Shown here piece by piece: positions 8,959 to 17,858 of a stretch of 64,000 nucleotides of DNA. Under the pieces are notes generated by a model that was not told where the DNA came from, did not search any database, and saw only the letters and a program-made list of their open reading frames with translations. Each line of letters starts with the position of its first letter. The stretch's first letter is position 1. Location of the stretch: the NCBI GenBank assembly GCA_028697145.1, contig JAQVFR010000004.1, positions 65,390 through 129,389 on the forward strand, written 5' to 3'. This DNA is from Actinomycetota bacterium. Its GTDB lineage: Bacteria; Actinomycetota; Geothermincolia; Geothermincolales; RBG-13-55-18. Made by a program: the position numbers and the translations under genes.

Positions 8959-11741
8959 GAGCCGCCACCCCCTCTTTCCCTTTCCCCTCCTGGTATATCG
9001 TCCGGCGGCGGCATCCTCACCACAACGGTCGTGCCACCGCCGTTCCCGCTCTTGATCTCCACCTCGCCGCCGTAGATGTTGGCGCGCTCCCGCATGCCCA
9101 GGATGCCCAGGGACCTCTTGCCCTCGATCTCCCTCTCGCTTATCCCTCTGCCGTCGTCCGCGATCTCAAGCAGCGTGCCATCCCGCCCGCTCTGCAGGCG
9201 CACCTCCACGCGGCTTGCGCCGGCATGCCTCGCGGCATTGGTGAGGGCTTCCTGTGCGATGCGGAACAGGGTTATGGCCTGGTCCTTGTGTATCGGTTCA
9301 TCCTCCGTCTCCGAGACGAAGCGGCACTTCAGGCCGGTCATCTCCTCGAATCCCTTTAATTGCCATTCGAGGGCTGCGGCGAGCCCCAGGTCGTCCAGCA
9401 TGACGGGCCTCAACCGCATGGATATCTCGCGGACCGCCTTGACGGTGGTATCCACCAGCTCGGCCATGGAGGATATCCTGGCTTCCGCCTCGGCGTCACC
9501 GGCAAGCCTTTTCCTGAGAAGGGAGAGGCTGATCTTGAGCCCGGTCAGGCTCTGCCCGAGCGTATCGTGCACCTCACGCGCCACGTGGTGCCTTTCCTCC
9601 TCGCGCACGGATTCCACGCGCGCCGAAAGCGCGCGGAGTCTCTCGGCCGTCACCTGCAGCTCTTCCTGGTTCCTCCTGCGCTCCGTGATCTCCTCCTGGA
9701 GCTTGATGTTGGCGTCCTCCAGTTCGAGGGTGCGCTGCCGCACAAGTTCCTCGAGGTGCTCGCGATACCTCTCCAGTTCTCCTTCCGACCACGTGCGCAA
9801 TACGGCTATGGCATAGAGGTCCGCGAGGCGCCTCAGGAGCTCGAGGTCCCTTTCGGTGTATTCACGGCTCGAGTTGGCCAGCGCTATCTGGCCTACGAGC
9901 GCGCCCCCCATGAGCGCCGGCACCGAGATGAAATGCTCGATGGGTGCCTGTCCCCCGGGGGCCTCCGTCAACGCGGGATCCCTGCCGGGCCCGCTGCTGA
10001 GCAGGGGTTCCCGGTTCCTGAGGACCCAACCCCACGGGCCGGCGAATTCCGAGAACACGGCGTCCCCGTCCTCGACCCGGTACCCGCCCCACATGTCCCC
10101 GCTCAGGGCGGGAGATACCAGGTGGCCGGTATCGGAATCGATATATCCCACGAAGCCGTTACGGCTTTCCGTCAAGCGCCTGGCGCTTTCCAGCACCATG
10201 GAGGACAGGTCCTTTATGGGCGCCTGCGCCAGCAAAGCGGATGACAGCTCTGCTATCGCCCCCCTTACCTCGGCCTCCCAGGCAAGCGCCTCCTCGGCCA
10301 TCTTGCGTTCCGTGACGTCCCTTACCACGTGCACGCCGAACTCCATGTTCCCATCGGAGTCCAGGACGGGGGCGAGGTAGGCAGAGAGGTGCTTGTCCAG
10401 GTACGGCTCGTAAAACTCCGCGTGCGTGACCCTGTTGTTCCTGACGGCATCGCCGCAGATGCAGAACTCCGGGGGCTGTCCCGTGCCGTGGATCACCTCG
10501 CAGCAGATGCGGCCGGTATAGTCGTCCTGATTGCCCAGCAACCTGCACAGCGCGCTGTTGTGCAGCGTGATGCGGAAATCCTTGTCCATGACGAACATGG
10601 CGTCATCGATGGCATCGAAGGACCTCTGCCATCTCTCCCGCGATTCCACCAGCGCCTCTTCGTATCTGCGGCGGTCGGTAACATCCCTGATTATGCTCCC
10701 CACCATCAGGCCTTCCCGCGTCTCTATGGGGAATGCCGCCGCCTGGATAAATCGCTTCTCTCCCCCCGGAAGCTGTATTTCCCTCTCACTGGTCTCACCG
10801 GCCCACGCCGTGTACCCGCGGCTCAGCGCCTCGATGAGCGTTGCCTTGAAGTCCTCGAGCGATACGCGGTCCTTGTGATCCCGGGGGACCAGTTCGAGCT
10901 GCACGTCCCAGATCGGCCTTCCCAGGACATCCCCCCGCCTCAACCCCGTGATGTGCTCCTGGGCGCTGTTCCATGCGATGACCGTACCCCTGCTGTCCAC
11001 GAGCACGATGCCGTCGATGGATTGTTCGACTATGCTGCGGTACTTCGTCTCGTTTTCCCTGAAGGCGATCTCGGAGGCATGCCGGGAGGCGAGATTGGAC
11101 AGCCTGTTGTCGAGGATGACCTCGGCCGCGTTGTCGCCGAAGAATTTCTCCGGCGGGATGTAATAGAAATTCTCGTAGATCTCCTCACCGATGACGGCGA
11201 TGGGGTGGGTGGCCAGGACCCCTTCGAGGATCTCGGGGCTGAAACGGCGGCGGTCATACTGGCATATGGCCAGGCAGCGGTTTTCCCGGAAGAATTCGTT
11301 CAACTTGGCCTCGTACTCGATAAGCCTCTCCGAGCCGGGAAGGCCCCGCAGGGCCCAGGTCATCTCCCCCGTGACCCTCAGCGCGGAGTAGCCCTCCTTC
11401 ACCGCCCTGTCGGTTTCCTCGCGCAGCAGCCCGATCATTCCGTCCGGGTCGAACCGTCCACCCCTCGTGTATGCGTCGTTTGCGATCAGCATCGAGAGCT
11501 GCCCGCTGTCCAGATACGGCTGGACTTTGACCCCCTCGCCCTCCATGTAGCCGATCACCTCTTCCGCGGTATGGGAGTCAACGATGTAGATCACCTTCTC
11601 CCCCCGCTCCAACCCATGCTTGAGGAAGGGCCCGATAAGGTTGCGGTGCTCATCTTCCGTCCGGTATAGACAGCAGAGATGATCGCCGGGCCCGAGGTCC
11701 GCTATGCTGCTGATGCGACCGATCCCATCGATGTCTTCCAT
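8955..11741 (-). CDS. Sensor histidine kinase with MEDS, PAS and GAF domains
   Basis: 928 residues from ATG 11741, which is preceded by AGAGGT; the track start adds 13 residues. Order: MEDS sensor domain (GPGDHLCCLYRTEDEH onward, about 15-180), PAS (about 230-360), a second PAS with a Cys-rich segment (CCEVIHGTGQPPEFCICGD), a GAF domain (about 500-660), a coiled coil, HisKA_3 with phosphoacceptor His in REVHDTLGQ (near residue 735), and a HATPase domain (EALTNAARHAG; EIADDGRGIS). No membrane helix is seen, so it is cytoplasmic. MEDS domains are known from regulators in methanogens and methylotrophs. The Cys cluster in the second PAS could hold a metal or redox centre (inference). Confidence 0.9.
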   Translation of the reverse strand: MEDIDGIGRISSIADLGPGDHLCCLYRTEDEHRNLIGPFLKHGLERGEKVIYIVDSHTAEEVIGYMEGEGVKVQPYLDSGQLSMLIANDAYTRGGRFDPDGMIGLLREETDRAVKEGYSALRVTGEMTWALRGLPGSERLIEYEAKLNEFFRENRCLAICQYDRRRFSPEILEGVLATHPIAVIGEEIYENFYYIPPEKFFGDNAAEVILDNRLSNLASRHASEIAFRENETKYRSIVEQSIDGIVLVDSRGTVIAWNSAQEHITGLRRGDVLGRPIWDVQLELVPRDHKDRVSLEDFKATLIEALSRGYTAWAGETSEREIQLPGGEKRFIQAAAFPIETREGLMVGSIIRDVTDRRRYEEALVESRERWQRSFDAIDDAMFVMDKDFRITLHNSALCRLLGNQDDYTGRICCEVIHGTGQPPEFCICGDAVRNNRVTHAEFYEPYLDKHLSAYLAPVLDSDGNMEFGVHVVRDVTERKMAEEALAWEAEVRGAIAELSSALLAQAPIKDLSSMVLESARRLTESRNGFVGYIDSDTGHLVSPALSGDMWGGYRVEDGDAVFSEFAGPWGWVLRNREPLLSSGPGRDPALTEAPGGQAPIEHFISVPALMGGALVGQIALANSSREYTERDLELLRRLADLYAIAVLRTWSEGELERYREHLEELVRQRTLELEDANIKLQEEITERRRNQEELQVTAERLRALSARVESVREEERHHVAREVHDTLGQSLTGLKISLSLLRKRLAGDAEAEARISSMAELVDTTVKAVREISMRLRPVMLDDLGLAAALEWQLKGFEEMTGLKCRFVSETEDEPIHKDQAITLFRIAQEALTNAARHAGASRVEVRLQSGRDGTLLEIADDGRGISEREIEGKRSLGILGMRERANIYGGEVEIKSGNGGGTTVVVRMPPPDDIPGGERERGGGGS

Positions 11742-12125
11742 GTTCTTACCTCTGATCACCCGAGTGCGAGGCAGGCTCACGTCAATAATAATGTATCCCC
11801 TCTCCTGCAGCCAAACCGCCGTCGGGCTGGTCCCTCAAGTTTTTCAACCATGAAAGCGCCCGCCGAAACGTCAACGGCATCGCGGGCGGGAACCGGCCGT
11901 GTTTCGCGAGGAAACACGGATCCATACGCCGCGCGCAAGAGGTAAAACTTACTTGAAGTAAGCATGGCCTTCCTATATAAAAAGACTGGTGGGATCACAG
12001 GAACGTACGCATCTGTAATTCCAGCTCATACCGCACAATCCACCCTATGCCCCCGCCTGTTTCATCGGCGGGTTTCGGGGGCGCAGCCCGGGAAGTCCAG
12101 CAGACGGGAAACGGAGGGGGAAATC
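11742..12125. other. Divergent intergenic region, kinase and acyl-CoA ligase
   Basis: 384 bases between divergent starts. It contains a GC-rich stretch with GGGCGGGAAC, the CTTACTTGAAGTAAG palindrome listed separately, and the ribosome site GGAGGGGGAAATC for the ligase. No gene is supported; the in-frame extension of the ligase from 11964 has no ribosome site. Confidence 0.5.
11948..11962. promoter_or_regulatory. Perfect palindrome CTTACTTgAAGTAAG, likely TetR-type operator
   Basis: Seven-base arms around one central base, 164 bases upstream of the acyl-CoA ligase ATG. Palindromes of related sequence occur before the acyl-CoA dehydrogenase gene (31625) and the second tetR gene (46641). Being a binding site is inference. 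Confidence 0.5.
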
Positions 12126-13796
12126 ATGGAAGAGAGGATCTGGCACAAGTCATACACCGAGGGAGTCCCGTGGAGCATCGATTACGACGAACTGACCGTC
12201 TCCGGAGGACTGGCGAGATCGGCAAAGGAATTTCCCAACCAGGTGGCCTTGAATTACATGGGTAGAAAGATCACCTACTCCGAACTGGACGACCTGGTCA
12301 ACCGCTTCGCCCGGGCGCTCATGGACCTGGGGATCAAGGAAGGGGACAAGGTGGCGACCATCTTGCCCAACATCCCCCAGATGATCATCGCCAACATGGC
12401 AGCATTCCGCATCGGCGCGGTGGTGGTGCTCAACAACCCGCTGTACACCGAACGGGAGCTGCAGTACCAGCTCAACGACTCCGACTCGGTGATAGCGATA
12501 ACCCTCTCGGTCCTCGTCCCGCGCATCGAGAAGATCATGCCCGAGACCAAGGTGGAGAAGGTCATCGGCTGCCAGGTCAATACATTTCTTGGTTTTCCCA
12601 AGAAACAGCTCTTCCCCCTGGTGCGCAAGGAGATGTACAGAAAGCTCGAGCCCACGGACAAGGTGCTGCGCTTCGAGGACTTGATCAAGAAATACCCCGC
12701 GGACCCCGTGGAGGAAAAGGGCGAGTGGAACGAGCTATCAACCATCATATACACCGGGGGCACCACCGGTGTGAGCAAGGGCGTGATGCTCAGCCACAAG
12801 AACATCAGCGTCAACGTACAGCAGTTCGCCGCCTGGTTCCCCGACCTCGAGAGGGGGGGCATATCCCTGATCGGGACCTTTCCCGTTTTCCACGCCGCCG
12901 GTTTCACGGCCTGCCAGAACTTCTTCTGCTGGCAGGCCTGGGAGCATATCATGATTCCCCGGCCAGATTCCAAGGCCATGCTCGAGCTGATCAAGAAGTA
13001 TAAGCCGGACTTCCTGCCCGGTGTTCCCACCATCTTCGTGGGTCTGCTGGCCGAGCCGGAATTCAGGGAGCTGGACCTCTCCTTTATCAAGGGATTCTTC
13101 TCGGGCGCCGCCCCCCTGGCGGCGGACACCATCCGCGACCTCAAGGAGCTAACCGGCGCCACCATACAGGAGATTTACGGCCAGACGGAGACAACTCCCG
13201 TGGCCACCATAACCCCGTGGAAGGGGAAGATGAAGCCGGGTACGGTCGGCATACCGGTCTCCGACACCGACATCAAGATAGTCGACCTCGATACGGGCGA
13301 GAAGGAACTGCCCCAGGGCGAGGTGGGCGAGATCGCCATCTACGGCCCCCAGAACATGATGGGCTACTACAAGAAGCCCGAGGAGACGGCCCAGGCGCTG
13401 CGGGACGGGTGGGTCTATACGGGGGACATAGGTTACCTGGATGAGGACGGTTACCTCTCGGTGGTGGACCGCAAGAAGGACATGGTCATCGCCGGGGGCT
13501 ACAACATCTATCCAGTGGAGATCGACGACGTCCTCTTCGAACATCCCAAGATCCTCGAGGCTTGCGCCGTAGGCGTGCCGGATAAGTACCGCGGCGAGAC
13601 CCTCAAGGCCTTTATCGTCATCAAGGAGGGGGAGAAGCTGACCGAGGAAGAGGTCATCGCCTACTGCAGGGAGACCCTTGCCCCCTACAAGGTGCCCAAG
13701 AACATAGAATTCGTAGCCGAGCTCCCCAAGAGCGTGGTAGGCAAGATACTCCGCCGCGAGCTGCGCGACCGGGAGATCAAGAAGTCGGAGGGTTAA
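12126..13796 (+). CDS. Long-chain acyl-CoA synthetase (AMP-forming ligase)
   Basis: 556 residues of the ANL superfamily, which activates a carboxylic acid through an acyl-AMP to an acyl-CoA. The AMP-binding loop is IIYTGGTTGVSKGVMLSH; the A5 motif is IYGQTET; the hinge region is YTGDIGYLDEDGYLSVVDRKKD; and the C-terminal catalytic Lys lies in KSVVGKILRREL. ATG 12126 follows GGAGGGGGAAATC; the 54 extra residues in the track are not credible. It could feed the acyl-CoA enzymes encoded on the facing strand. Chain length and substrate cannot be read from sequence. Confidence 0.92.
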   Translation: MEERIWHKSYTEGVPWSIDYDELTVSGGLARSAKEFPNQVALNYMGRKITYSELDDLVNRFARALMDLGIKEGDKVATILPNIPQMIIANMAAFRIGAVVVLNNPLYTERELQYQLNDSDSVIAITLSVLVPRIEKIMPETKVEKVIGCQVNTFLGFPKKQLFPLVRKEMYRKLEPTDKVLRFEDLIKKYPADPVEEKGEWNELSTIIYTGGTTGVSKGVMLSHKNISVNVQQFAAWFPDLERGGISLIGTFPVFHAAGFTACQNFFCWQAWEHIMIPRPDSKAMLELIKKYKPDFLPGVPTIFVGLLAEPEFRELDLSFIKGFFSGAAPLAADTIRDLKELTGATIQEIYGQTETTPVATITPWKGKMKPGTVGIPVSDTDIKIVDLDTGEKELPQGEVGEIAIYGPQNMMGYYKKPEETAQALRDGWVYTGDIGYLDEDGYLSVVDRKKDMVIAGGYNIYPVEIDDVLFEHPKILEACAVGVPDKYRGETLKAFIVIKEGEKLTEEEVIAYCRETLAPYKVPKNIEFVAELPKSVVGKILRRELRDREIKKSEG

Positions 13797-13816
13797 TCTC
13801 GCTGCTGCAACGATAC

Positions 13817-13913
13817 GGGGTCAGGTCTTGTTTTTTGCTTGCTCTTCTATTTGCGGGCCATTGAAGTGCTGTTTTGATACCCCCTCGGGTATCAAAAAAC
13901 AAGACCTGACCCC
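13817..13913. repeat. REP-like inverted repeat, copy 1 (complete)
   Basis: GGGGTCAGGTCTTGTTTTTTG at the left and its inverse CAAGACCTGACCCC at the right enclose a second hairpin, GATACCC-cctc-GGGTATC. It lies between the convergent ends of the acyl-CoA ligase and the first CrtI-like gene and may also serve as a bidirectional terminator. Copies at 16099, 17760 and 21423 share the outer arm. Confidence 0.75.
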
Positions 13914-13918
13914 TTTTG

Positions 13919-15415
13919 TTATTCGTATTTTTCGATGAGGTCGGCACAGATGAGGCCGGAGGCCACCACCAGCGGCACCCCTCCACCGGGATGGGTGGAA
14001 TTCCCCGCCAGGTAGAGCCCCTTGATGGACCTGGATCTCGCCGACGGCCTGAACATGATGGTCGAAGCGAGGTCCTGCTGCAGGTCGTAGATGGCCCCCT
14101 CGGGCAACAGCAGCCGGCGCTCGAAATCCAGCGGGGTGGCACAGTCCACGAACTTCACGTGGTCCGCGAGTCCCGGCACGGCGTTGCGGGAGAGATCCTC
14201 TATGGTCTTCTCGATAAACGGCTTCTTTTCCCGGTCCCAGTCGGTGCCCTTGAGATGGTAGAAGCACTCCGGGATGATGCTCAGGATGTGATGGCCCTCC
14301 GGCGCCAGCGAAGGGTCCTCGTGGGTAGGCCAGCAGATGAGACCGATAGTCTGCTCCGGCAGTACTCCCTTTTCCACGTTATTACGCCAGAAGTCGTTTA
14401 TATGACGCAGGGGATAGGCGACCACGCCGTGGTGGGCCGCAAGGGGCGGCTCGTAGTCCACGCCCAGGTAGAGCATGGTCACCGACTTGGAGTAACCGTA
14501 GCTCTTGATGCCGTAGCGAGCGAGCCAGGGCAGGTGCTCCTCGCCGACCATATCCAGGTAGAGGGTCTTGGCGTTGATGTCGGATATCACCAGGTCCGAG
14601 GTGATCTCGGTGCCGTCATCCAGCACCACGCCCCGAGCGCGCCTGCCCTCAACCGTCACCTTCTTAACCAGCGTGTCCGTGCGCACCTCCATGCCGTACT
14701 TCTCTCCAACGCGTTTGAAGGCGGCCGGGATCTGTATCATGCCGCCCCGGGGGTACCAGATGCCCTCGTGCTCCGAGTAGGGAATGGTGGCGTAGAGACC
14801 CGCCGTCAGCTCCGGTGGCAGTCCCACGTAGAGGGACTGATAGGACATCGTGGACTGTATCTCCTCGCTCTTGAAGTACTTGGTGACTATGTCCTGGTAG
14901 CTCTTGGTAAAGAGCGAGGCGTACTTCAGCAGCCCCGGGGTCTTGACCATGATCCTCGCCATGTCGGTGAGGGAAGACGCCGGATTCACGAAAAATCCCT
15001 TCATGGCGATCTCGGTCAGCCCCTTGAAATACTCCGCGAATTTTAACCAGTTCCTGCCGTCTTCCGGCGAATAGCGGGAGATGACCTCGCCCGTACCCTC
15101 GACGGATACGGGATAGGTGATACGCTCTCCGCCAGGGAGCACGAACTCCATCATGGGATCGCAGGGTATGAGATCTACCTCCTGCTGGAAGGTTGTGCCC
15201 AGCGTCTCGAAGGCCATCTCGATGGGCTGTATCTCCTCCACGATGGAGGCACCCACGTCGAAGTGGTATCCATCCCTCTCGTATGTAGAGCAGCACCCCC
15301 CGATGATGTCGCTCTGCTCCAGGACCAGCACCCGGCGGCCCCGGCGGGCGCATATAGATCCGGCGGTCAAACCTCCGACTCCTGCTCCGATCACTATTAC
15401 GTCGTAGTCTGCCAT
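13919..15415 (-). CDS. CrtI-like FAD oxidoreductase 1 (phytoene desaturase family)
   Basis: 498 residues. The N-terminal Rossmann motif VIVIGAGVGGLTAG is followed by the FAD ribose-binding segment LVLEQSDIIGGCCSTYE. The C-terminal signature is GLYLAGNSTHPGGGVPLVVASGLI, diagnostic of the CrtI/retinol-saturase/amine-oxidase-like superfamily. The family catalyses desaturation, saturation or isomerisation of polyene or isoprenoid substrates; the real substrate here is unknown. It is the last gene of the minus-strand series and has three same-length paralogues plus a fused relative upstream. The ribosome site GGAAGGAGATATTGAATC precedes ATG 15415. No phytoene synthase is in the window, so classical carotenogenesis is not supported. 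Confidence 0.88.
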   Translation of the reverse strand: MADYDVIVIGAGVGGLTAGSICARRGRRVLVLEQSDIIGGCCSTYERDGYHFDVGASIVEEIQPIEMAFETLGTTFQQEVDLIPCDPMMEFVLPGGERITYPVSVEGTGEVISRYSPEDGRNWLKFAEYFKGLTEIAMKGFFVNPASSLTDMARIMVKTPGLLKYASLFTKSYQDIVTKYFKSEEIQSTMSYQSLYVGLPPELTAGLYATIPYSEHEGIWYPRGGMIQIPAAFKRVGEKYGMEVRTDTLVKKVTVEGRRARGVVLDDGTEITSDLVISDINAKTLYLDMVGEEHLPWLARYGIKSYGYSKSVTMLYLGVDYEPPLAAHHGVVAYPLRHINDFWRNNVEKGVLPEQTIGLICWPTHEDPSLAPEGHHILSIIPECFYHLKGTDWDREKKPFIEKTIEDLSRNAVPGLADHVKFVDCATPLDFERRLLLPEGAIYDLQQDLASTIMFRPSARSRSIKGLYLAGNSTHPGGGVPLVVASGLICADLIEKYE

Positions 15416-15559
15416 GATTCAATATCTCCTTCCTGGGAGGTCAGGTATCGTTTGGCATACACCCGGGTACCCGGGCTCAAACCCGTCCGCCCCATCCACT
15501 CTCTTGCGTGCGCTCCACATCAACGCCAGATACAGGCATGGAAAAACCAGTCCCGGGCC

Positions 15560-15745
15560 CTATGCGAAATAACGTCCGGGCAGGTATGGGGCCTGCTTGG
15601 CCAGGTGGATTATGAAACGCTTCTTAGACTCGTCCAGCTGCGTGAATTTGAAGGCCAGCCCCGCCACCAGCGTCAGCAGGATCAGTGGCTTGAGCGCCTT
15701 CACCATGCCGCCTTTCTTCGTCTCGGGTTCTCCGTTTCTGAACAT
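15560..15745 (-). CDS. 61-residue single-helix membrane protein, copy 1
   Basis: A short protein with a basic N-terminus, one membrane helix (ALKPLILLTLVAGLAFKF, about residues 17-34) and a polar tail ending KQAPYLPGRYFA. A copy at 17859 differs at only three residues, and both have the same leader: AGGAGGTAAAT before ATG and an upstream CACGAT-caac-ATCGTG inverted repeat. Conservation of the reading frame and leader argues that it is a real gene. It resembles in layout the very small membrane proteins found with lipid genes, but I cannot assign a family. It lies just before CrtI-like gene 1. Confidence 0.7.
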   Translation of the reverse strand: MFRNGEPETKKGGMVKALKPLILLTLVAGLAFKFTQLDESKKRFIIHLAKQAPYLPGRYFA

Positions 15746-15758
15746 ATTTACCTCCTGT

Positions 15759-15774
15759 CACGATGTTGATCGTG
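15759..15774. promoter_or_regulatory. Inverted repeat CACGAT-N4-ATCGTG before small protein copy 1
   Basis: A perfect 6-bp inverted repeat 14 bases upstream of the ATG, identical to the one at 18058 before copy 2. It could be an operator or a leader hairpin next to the ribosome site. Confidence 0.45.
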
Positions 15775-15819
15775 CGTACACCCTATGGAATGTTGCGTAG
15801 GTGGTGCCCAGTCTCGCTG

Positions 15820-15849
15820 GCGTCGTAGTCGCTCATTCTCTTTCCCTCC
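15820..15849 (-). pseudogene. Vestigial 5' end of another CrtI-like gene
   Basis: On the minus strand a strong ribosome site (AGGAGGGAAAGAG) is followed by ATG AGC GAC TAC GAC, reading MSDYD, the same start as CrtI-like gene 3 (MSDYDVIVIG), including a matching ribosome site. The frame then diverges and stops within 17 codons (MSDYDASETGHHLRNIP). The simplest reading is a deleted paralogue of which only the translation start survives. Confidence 0.5.
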
Positions 15850-16098
15850 TAACGAGTATTATTATACTACTTATCATTCTCTATATTCTCTTATGTAACC
15901 CTTTTCTCCGATATTATGCCTTATTAATACTTTATTGTTTCTTTCTTATATGTCATTTTCGCTATACCTGCGTGCCAGGCCATAACGCTAGGAGGAAGTT
16001 GTCATAATGCGTAAGGCTACATGGGGAAATGTAGGGGCGTTGATCCGCTGCAGGGTAAAAGCGCTGGGTACCGCTGCGCCGCCCTGCAGGCGTCGCAA
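15850..16098. other. AT-rich intergenic tract followed by repeat remnant
   Basis: About 115 bases (15850-15965) are strikingly T-rich on the plus strand, unlike the GC-rich surroundings. They then give way to a short stretch (16045-16097) related to the structured intergenic repeat near 19643 (GCTGCGCCGCCCTGCAGGCGTCGCAA). No gene is supported; the T-rich plus-strand ORF 15801-16007 has no ribosome site. The tract may carry promoters for the leftward genes. Confidence 0.4.
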
Positions 16099-16190
16099 GG
16101 GTCAGGTCTTGTTTGTTGCTTGGATTGCTACTTGAAGGCCGCTGAAGTGCTCTTTTTGATACCCCCAGGGGCAAATGAATCAAGACCTGG
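16099..16190. repeat. REP-like inverted repeat, copy 2 (diverged)
   Basis: GGGTCAGGTCTTGTTTGTTGCTT at the left and CAAGACCTGG at the right, with the core TTGATACCCCCAGGGGCAAA. It is the same element as 13817 but with mismatched arms. It lies just past the stop of CrtI-like gene 2. Confidence 0.65.
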
Positions 16191-16199
16191 CACTTTCAC

Positions 16200-17690
16200 T
16201 TATTCGTACCTGTCGATGAGGTCGGCGCAGATGATGCCGGAGCCGATGACCACCGGGACGCCGCCCCCGGGATGGGTGGAGTTCCCCGCCAGGTATAGCC
16301 CCTTGATGCTCTTGGATCTGGCCGCGGGACGGAAGGTCGCCGACTGGGTGAGGTCCAGCTCCAGGTCGTAGATGGCTCCCCCCGGATAGAGCAAGCGCCT
16401 TTCAAAATCGTAGGGAGTGAGCAGCTCCGCCACCTGGACATGGTCCGCCAACCCTGGTATCACCTTGTCGAAAAACGCGATCGCCCTCTCCTTGCAGGGT
16501 TCCTTCTCTTTGTCCCAGTCCGTTCCCCGCAGGTCGTACGGGCCTTCCATGACGATGTTCAGGGTGTGCTTGCCCTCCGGTGCCATGGCAGGGTCCGAGA
16601 GGGTGGTCCAGCATATGAGCCCCAGCTTATCGTCGTGGAGGATCCCGTTCTCGGTCTCCTTGTTCTTCTCGTTCATGACCTCCATGGGCGCGGCCATGGC
16701 GCTGAAATGGGCATCAAGAGGAGGACCGTAATCCAATCCCAGGTTGAGCATGCAGTCCGAGTGGGAAAGCTTATAACTCTTGATGCCATAGCGGGCGAGC
16801 CAGGGCAGGTGCTCCTCCCCGATCATATCCAGGTACAGCTGCCTGGCATTGACGTTGGAGACGACCAGGTCGGAGGTGATCTCGGTGCCGTCATCCAGCA
16901 CCACGCCCCGAGCGCGCCTGTCTTCCACCAGCACCTTCTTAACCAGCGTGTCCGTGCGCACCTCCATGCCGTGCTTCTCGCCCAGCCTCCGGAAGGCTTC
17001 TGGTATCTGCATCATGCCTCCCCGGGGGTAGAACATGCCCAGGTGCTCGGCATATACCAGCATGGCGAAGATGCCCGAGGTCCTCTCGGGCGGGAGGCCC
17101 ATATAGCAGGCCTGGTACCCGGTTATCTGCTGCACTTTCTCGTCGCTGAAGAACTTCCTGACGACGTCCTCGTAGTTACCGCCGAAGAGGGGCAGGTACT
17201 TGAGGATGCGCGGGCGCGCGGCGAACATCTTGAGCAGGTCCGTCATGGTGTTGGCGGGGTTGACGAAAAAGGAGTCGATGACCTGGTCGTAGAAATCGCC
17301 GAAATACTCGACGAACCTGCGCCAGTTCGCGGTCTCCCCGGGGGCGATCCTCTCGACCACCTCTGCCGCTCCATCAAAGGAGAGGGGAACGCTCAACCTG
17401 GAGCCGTCCTGGAAGACGAAGCTGTAGATGGGATCGCATGACACCAGTTCCACTTCATCCTGGAGGGTAGTGCCCAGCATACGGAAAGCCATCTCGATAG
17501 GCTCCATGACCTCCACGATACAGGCGCCGATATCGAAGGTGAAGCCGTCCTTCTCGTAGCTGGCACAGGCTCCGCCTATCCGGTCGCTCTGCTCCAGCAC
17601 CAGCACTCTGCGCCCCTGTCTTGAAAGAATGGAGCCTGAGGTGAGGCCCCCCAACCCCGCCCCGATGATGATGACGTCGTAATCGGCCAT
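16200..17690 (-). CDS. CrtI-like FAD oxidoreductase 2
   Basis: 496 residues, same architecture as gene 1: VIIIGAGLGGLTSGSIL at the N-terminus, LVLEQSDRIGGACASYE, and the C-terminal GLYLAGNSTHPGGGVPVVIGSGII. Unlike its paralogues it has GGACASY rather than GGCCSTY in the FAD-binding region, so the Cys pair seen in the others is absent. ATG 17690 follows GGGGGAGATTTC. Downstream lies a REP-like copy and the vestige of a lost paralogue; upstream lies small membrane protein copy 2. The reaction is unknown beyond FAD-dependent chemistry on a probably hydrophobic substrate. Confidence 0.87.
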   Translation of the reverse strand: MADYDVIIIGAGLGGLTSGSILSRQGRRVLVLEQSDRIGGACASYEKDGFTFDIGACIVEVMEPIEMAFRMLGTTLQDEVELVSCDPIYSFVFQDGSRLSVPLSFDGAAEVVERIAPGETANWRRFVEYFGDFYDQVIDSFFVNPANTMTDLLKMFAARPRILKYLPLFGGNYEDVVRKFFSDEKVQQITGYQACYMGLPPERTSGIFAMLVYAEHLGMFYPRGGMMQIPEAFRRLGEKHGMEVRTDTLVKKVLVEDRRARGVVLDDGTEITSDLVVSNVNARQLYLDMIGEEHLPWLARYGIKSYKLSHSDCMLNLGLDYGPPLDAHFSAMAAPMEVMNEKNKETENGILHDDKLGLICWTTLSDPAMAPEGKHTLNIVMEGPYDLRGTDWDKEKEPCKERAIAFFDKVIPGLADHVQVAELLTPYDFERRLLYPGGAIYDLELDLTQSATFRPAARSKSIKGLYLAGNSTHPGGGVPVVIGSGIICADLIDRYE

Positions 17691-17759
17691 GAAATCTCCC
17701 CCTCACTGAGACTCGCCATCGCTACGTACAGCTGTAAATCCCACTCCTCCTCCACCTAT

Positions 17760-17799
17760 GGGGTCTTGTTTTTTGTTACCCCCAGGGGTATCAAACAGT
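17760..17799. repeat. REP-like repeat, partial copy 3
   Basis: GGGGTCTTGTTTTTTGTTACCCCCAGGGGTATCAAA matches the left arm and central hairpin of the element at 21423, but the right arm is missing and TCAGG is deleted from the left arm. Confidence 0.6.
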
Positions 17800-17858
17800 G
17801 GCCCCCGAAGCCGGCAGGCCCGAGGCTGTGCAGAAACGGGGCCCGACCCTCAGGCACG

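Noticed and set aside
10329-11669. 446-residue plus-strand ORF opposite the histidine kinase
   Set aside because: Shadow frame caused by high GC; the kinase frame has all domains.
15801-16007. 68-residue hydrophobic plus-strand ORF
   Set aside because: It is a translation of the T-rich intergenic tract, without a ribosome site.
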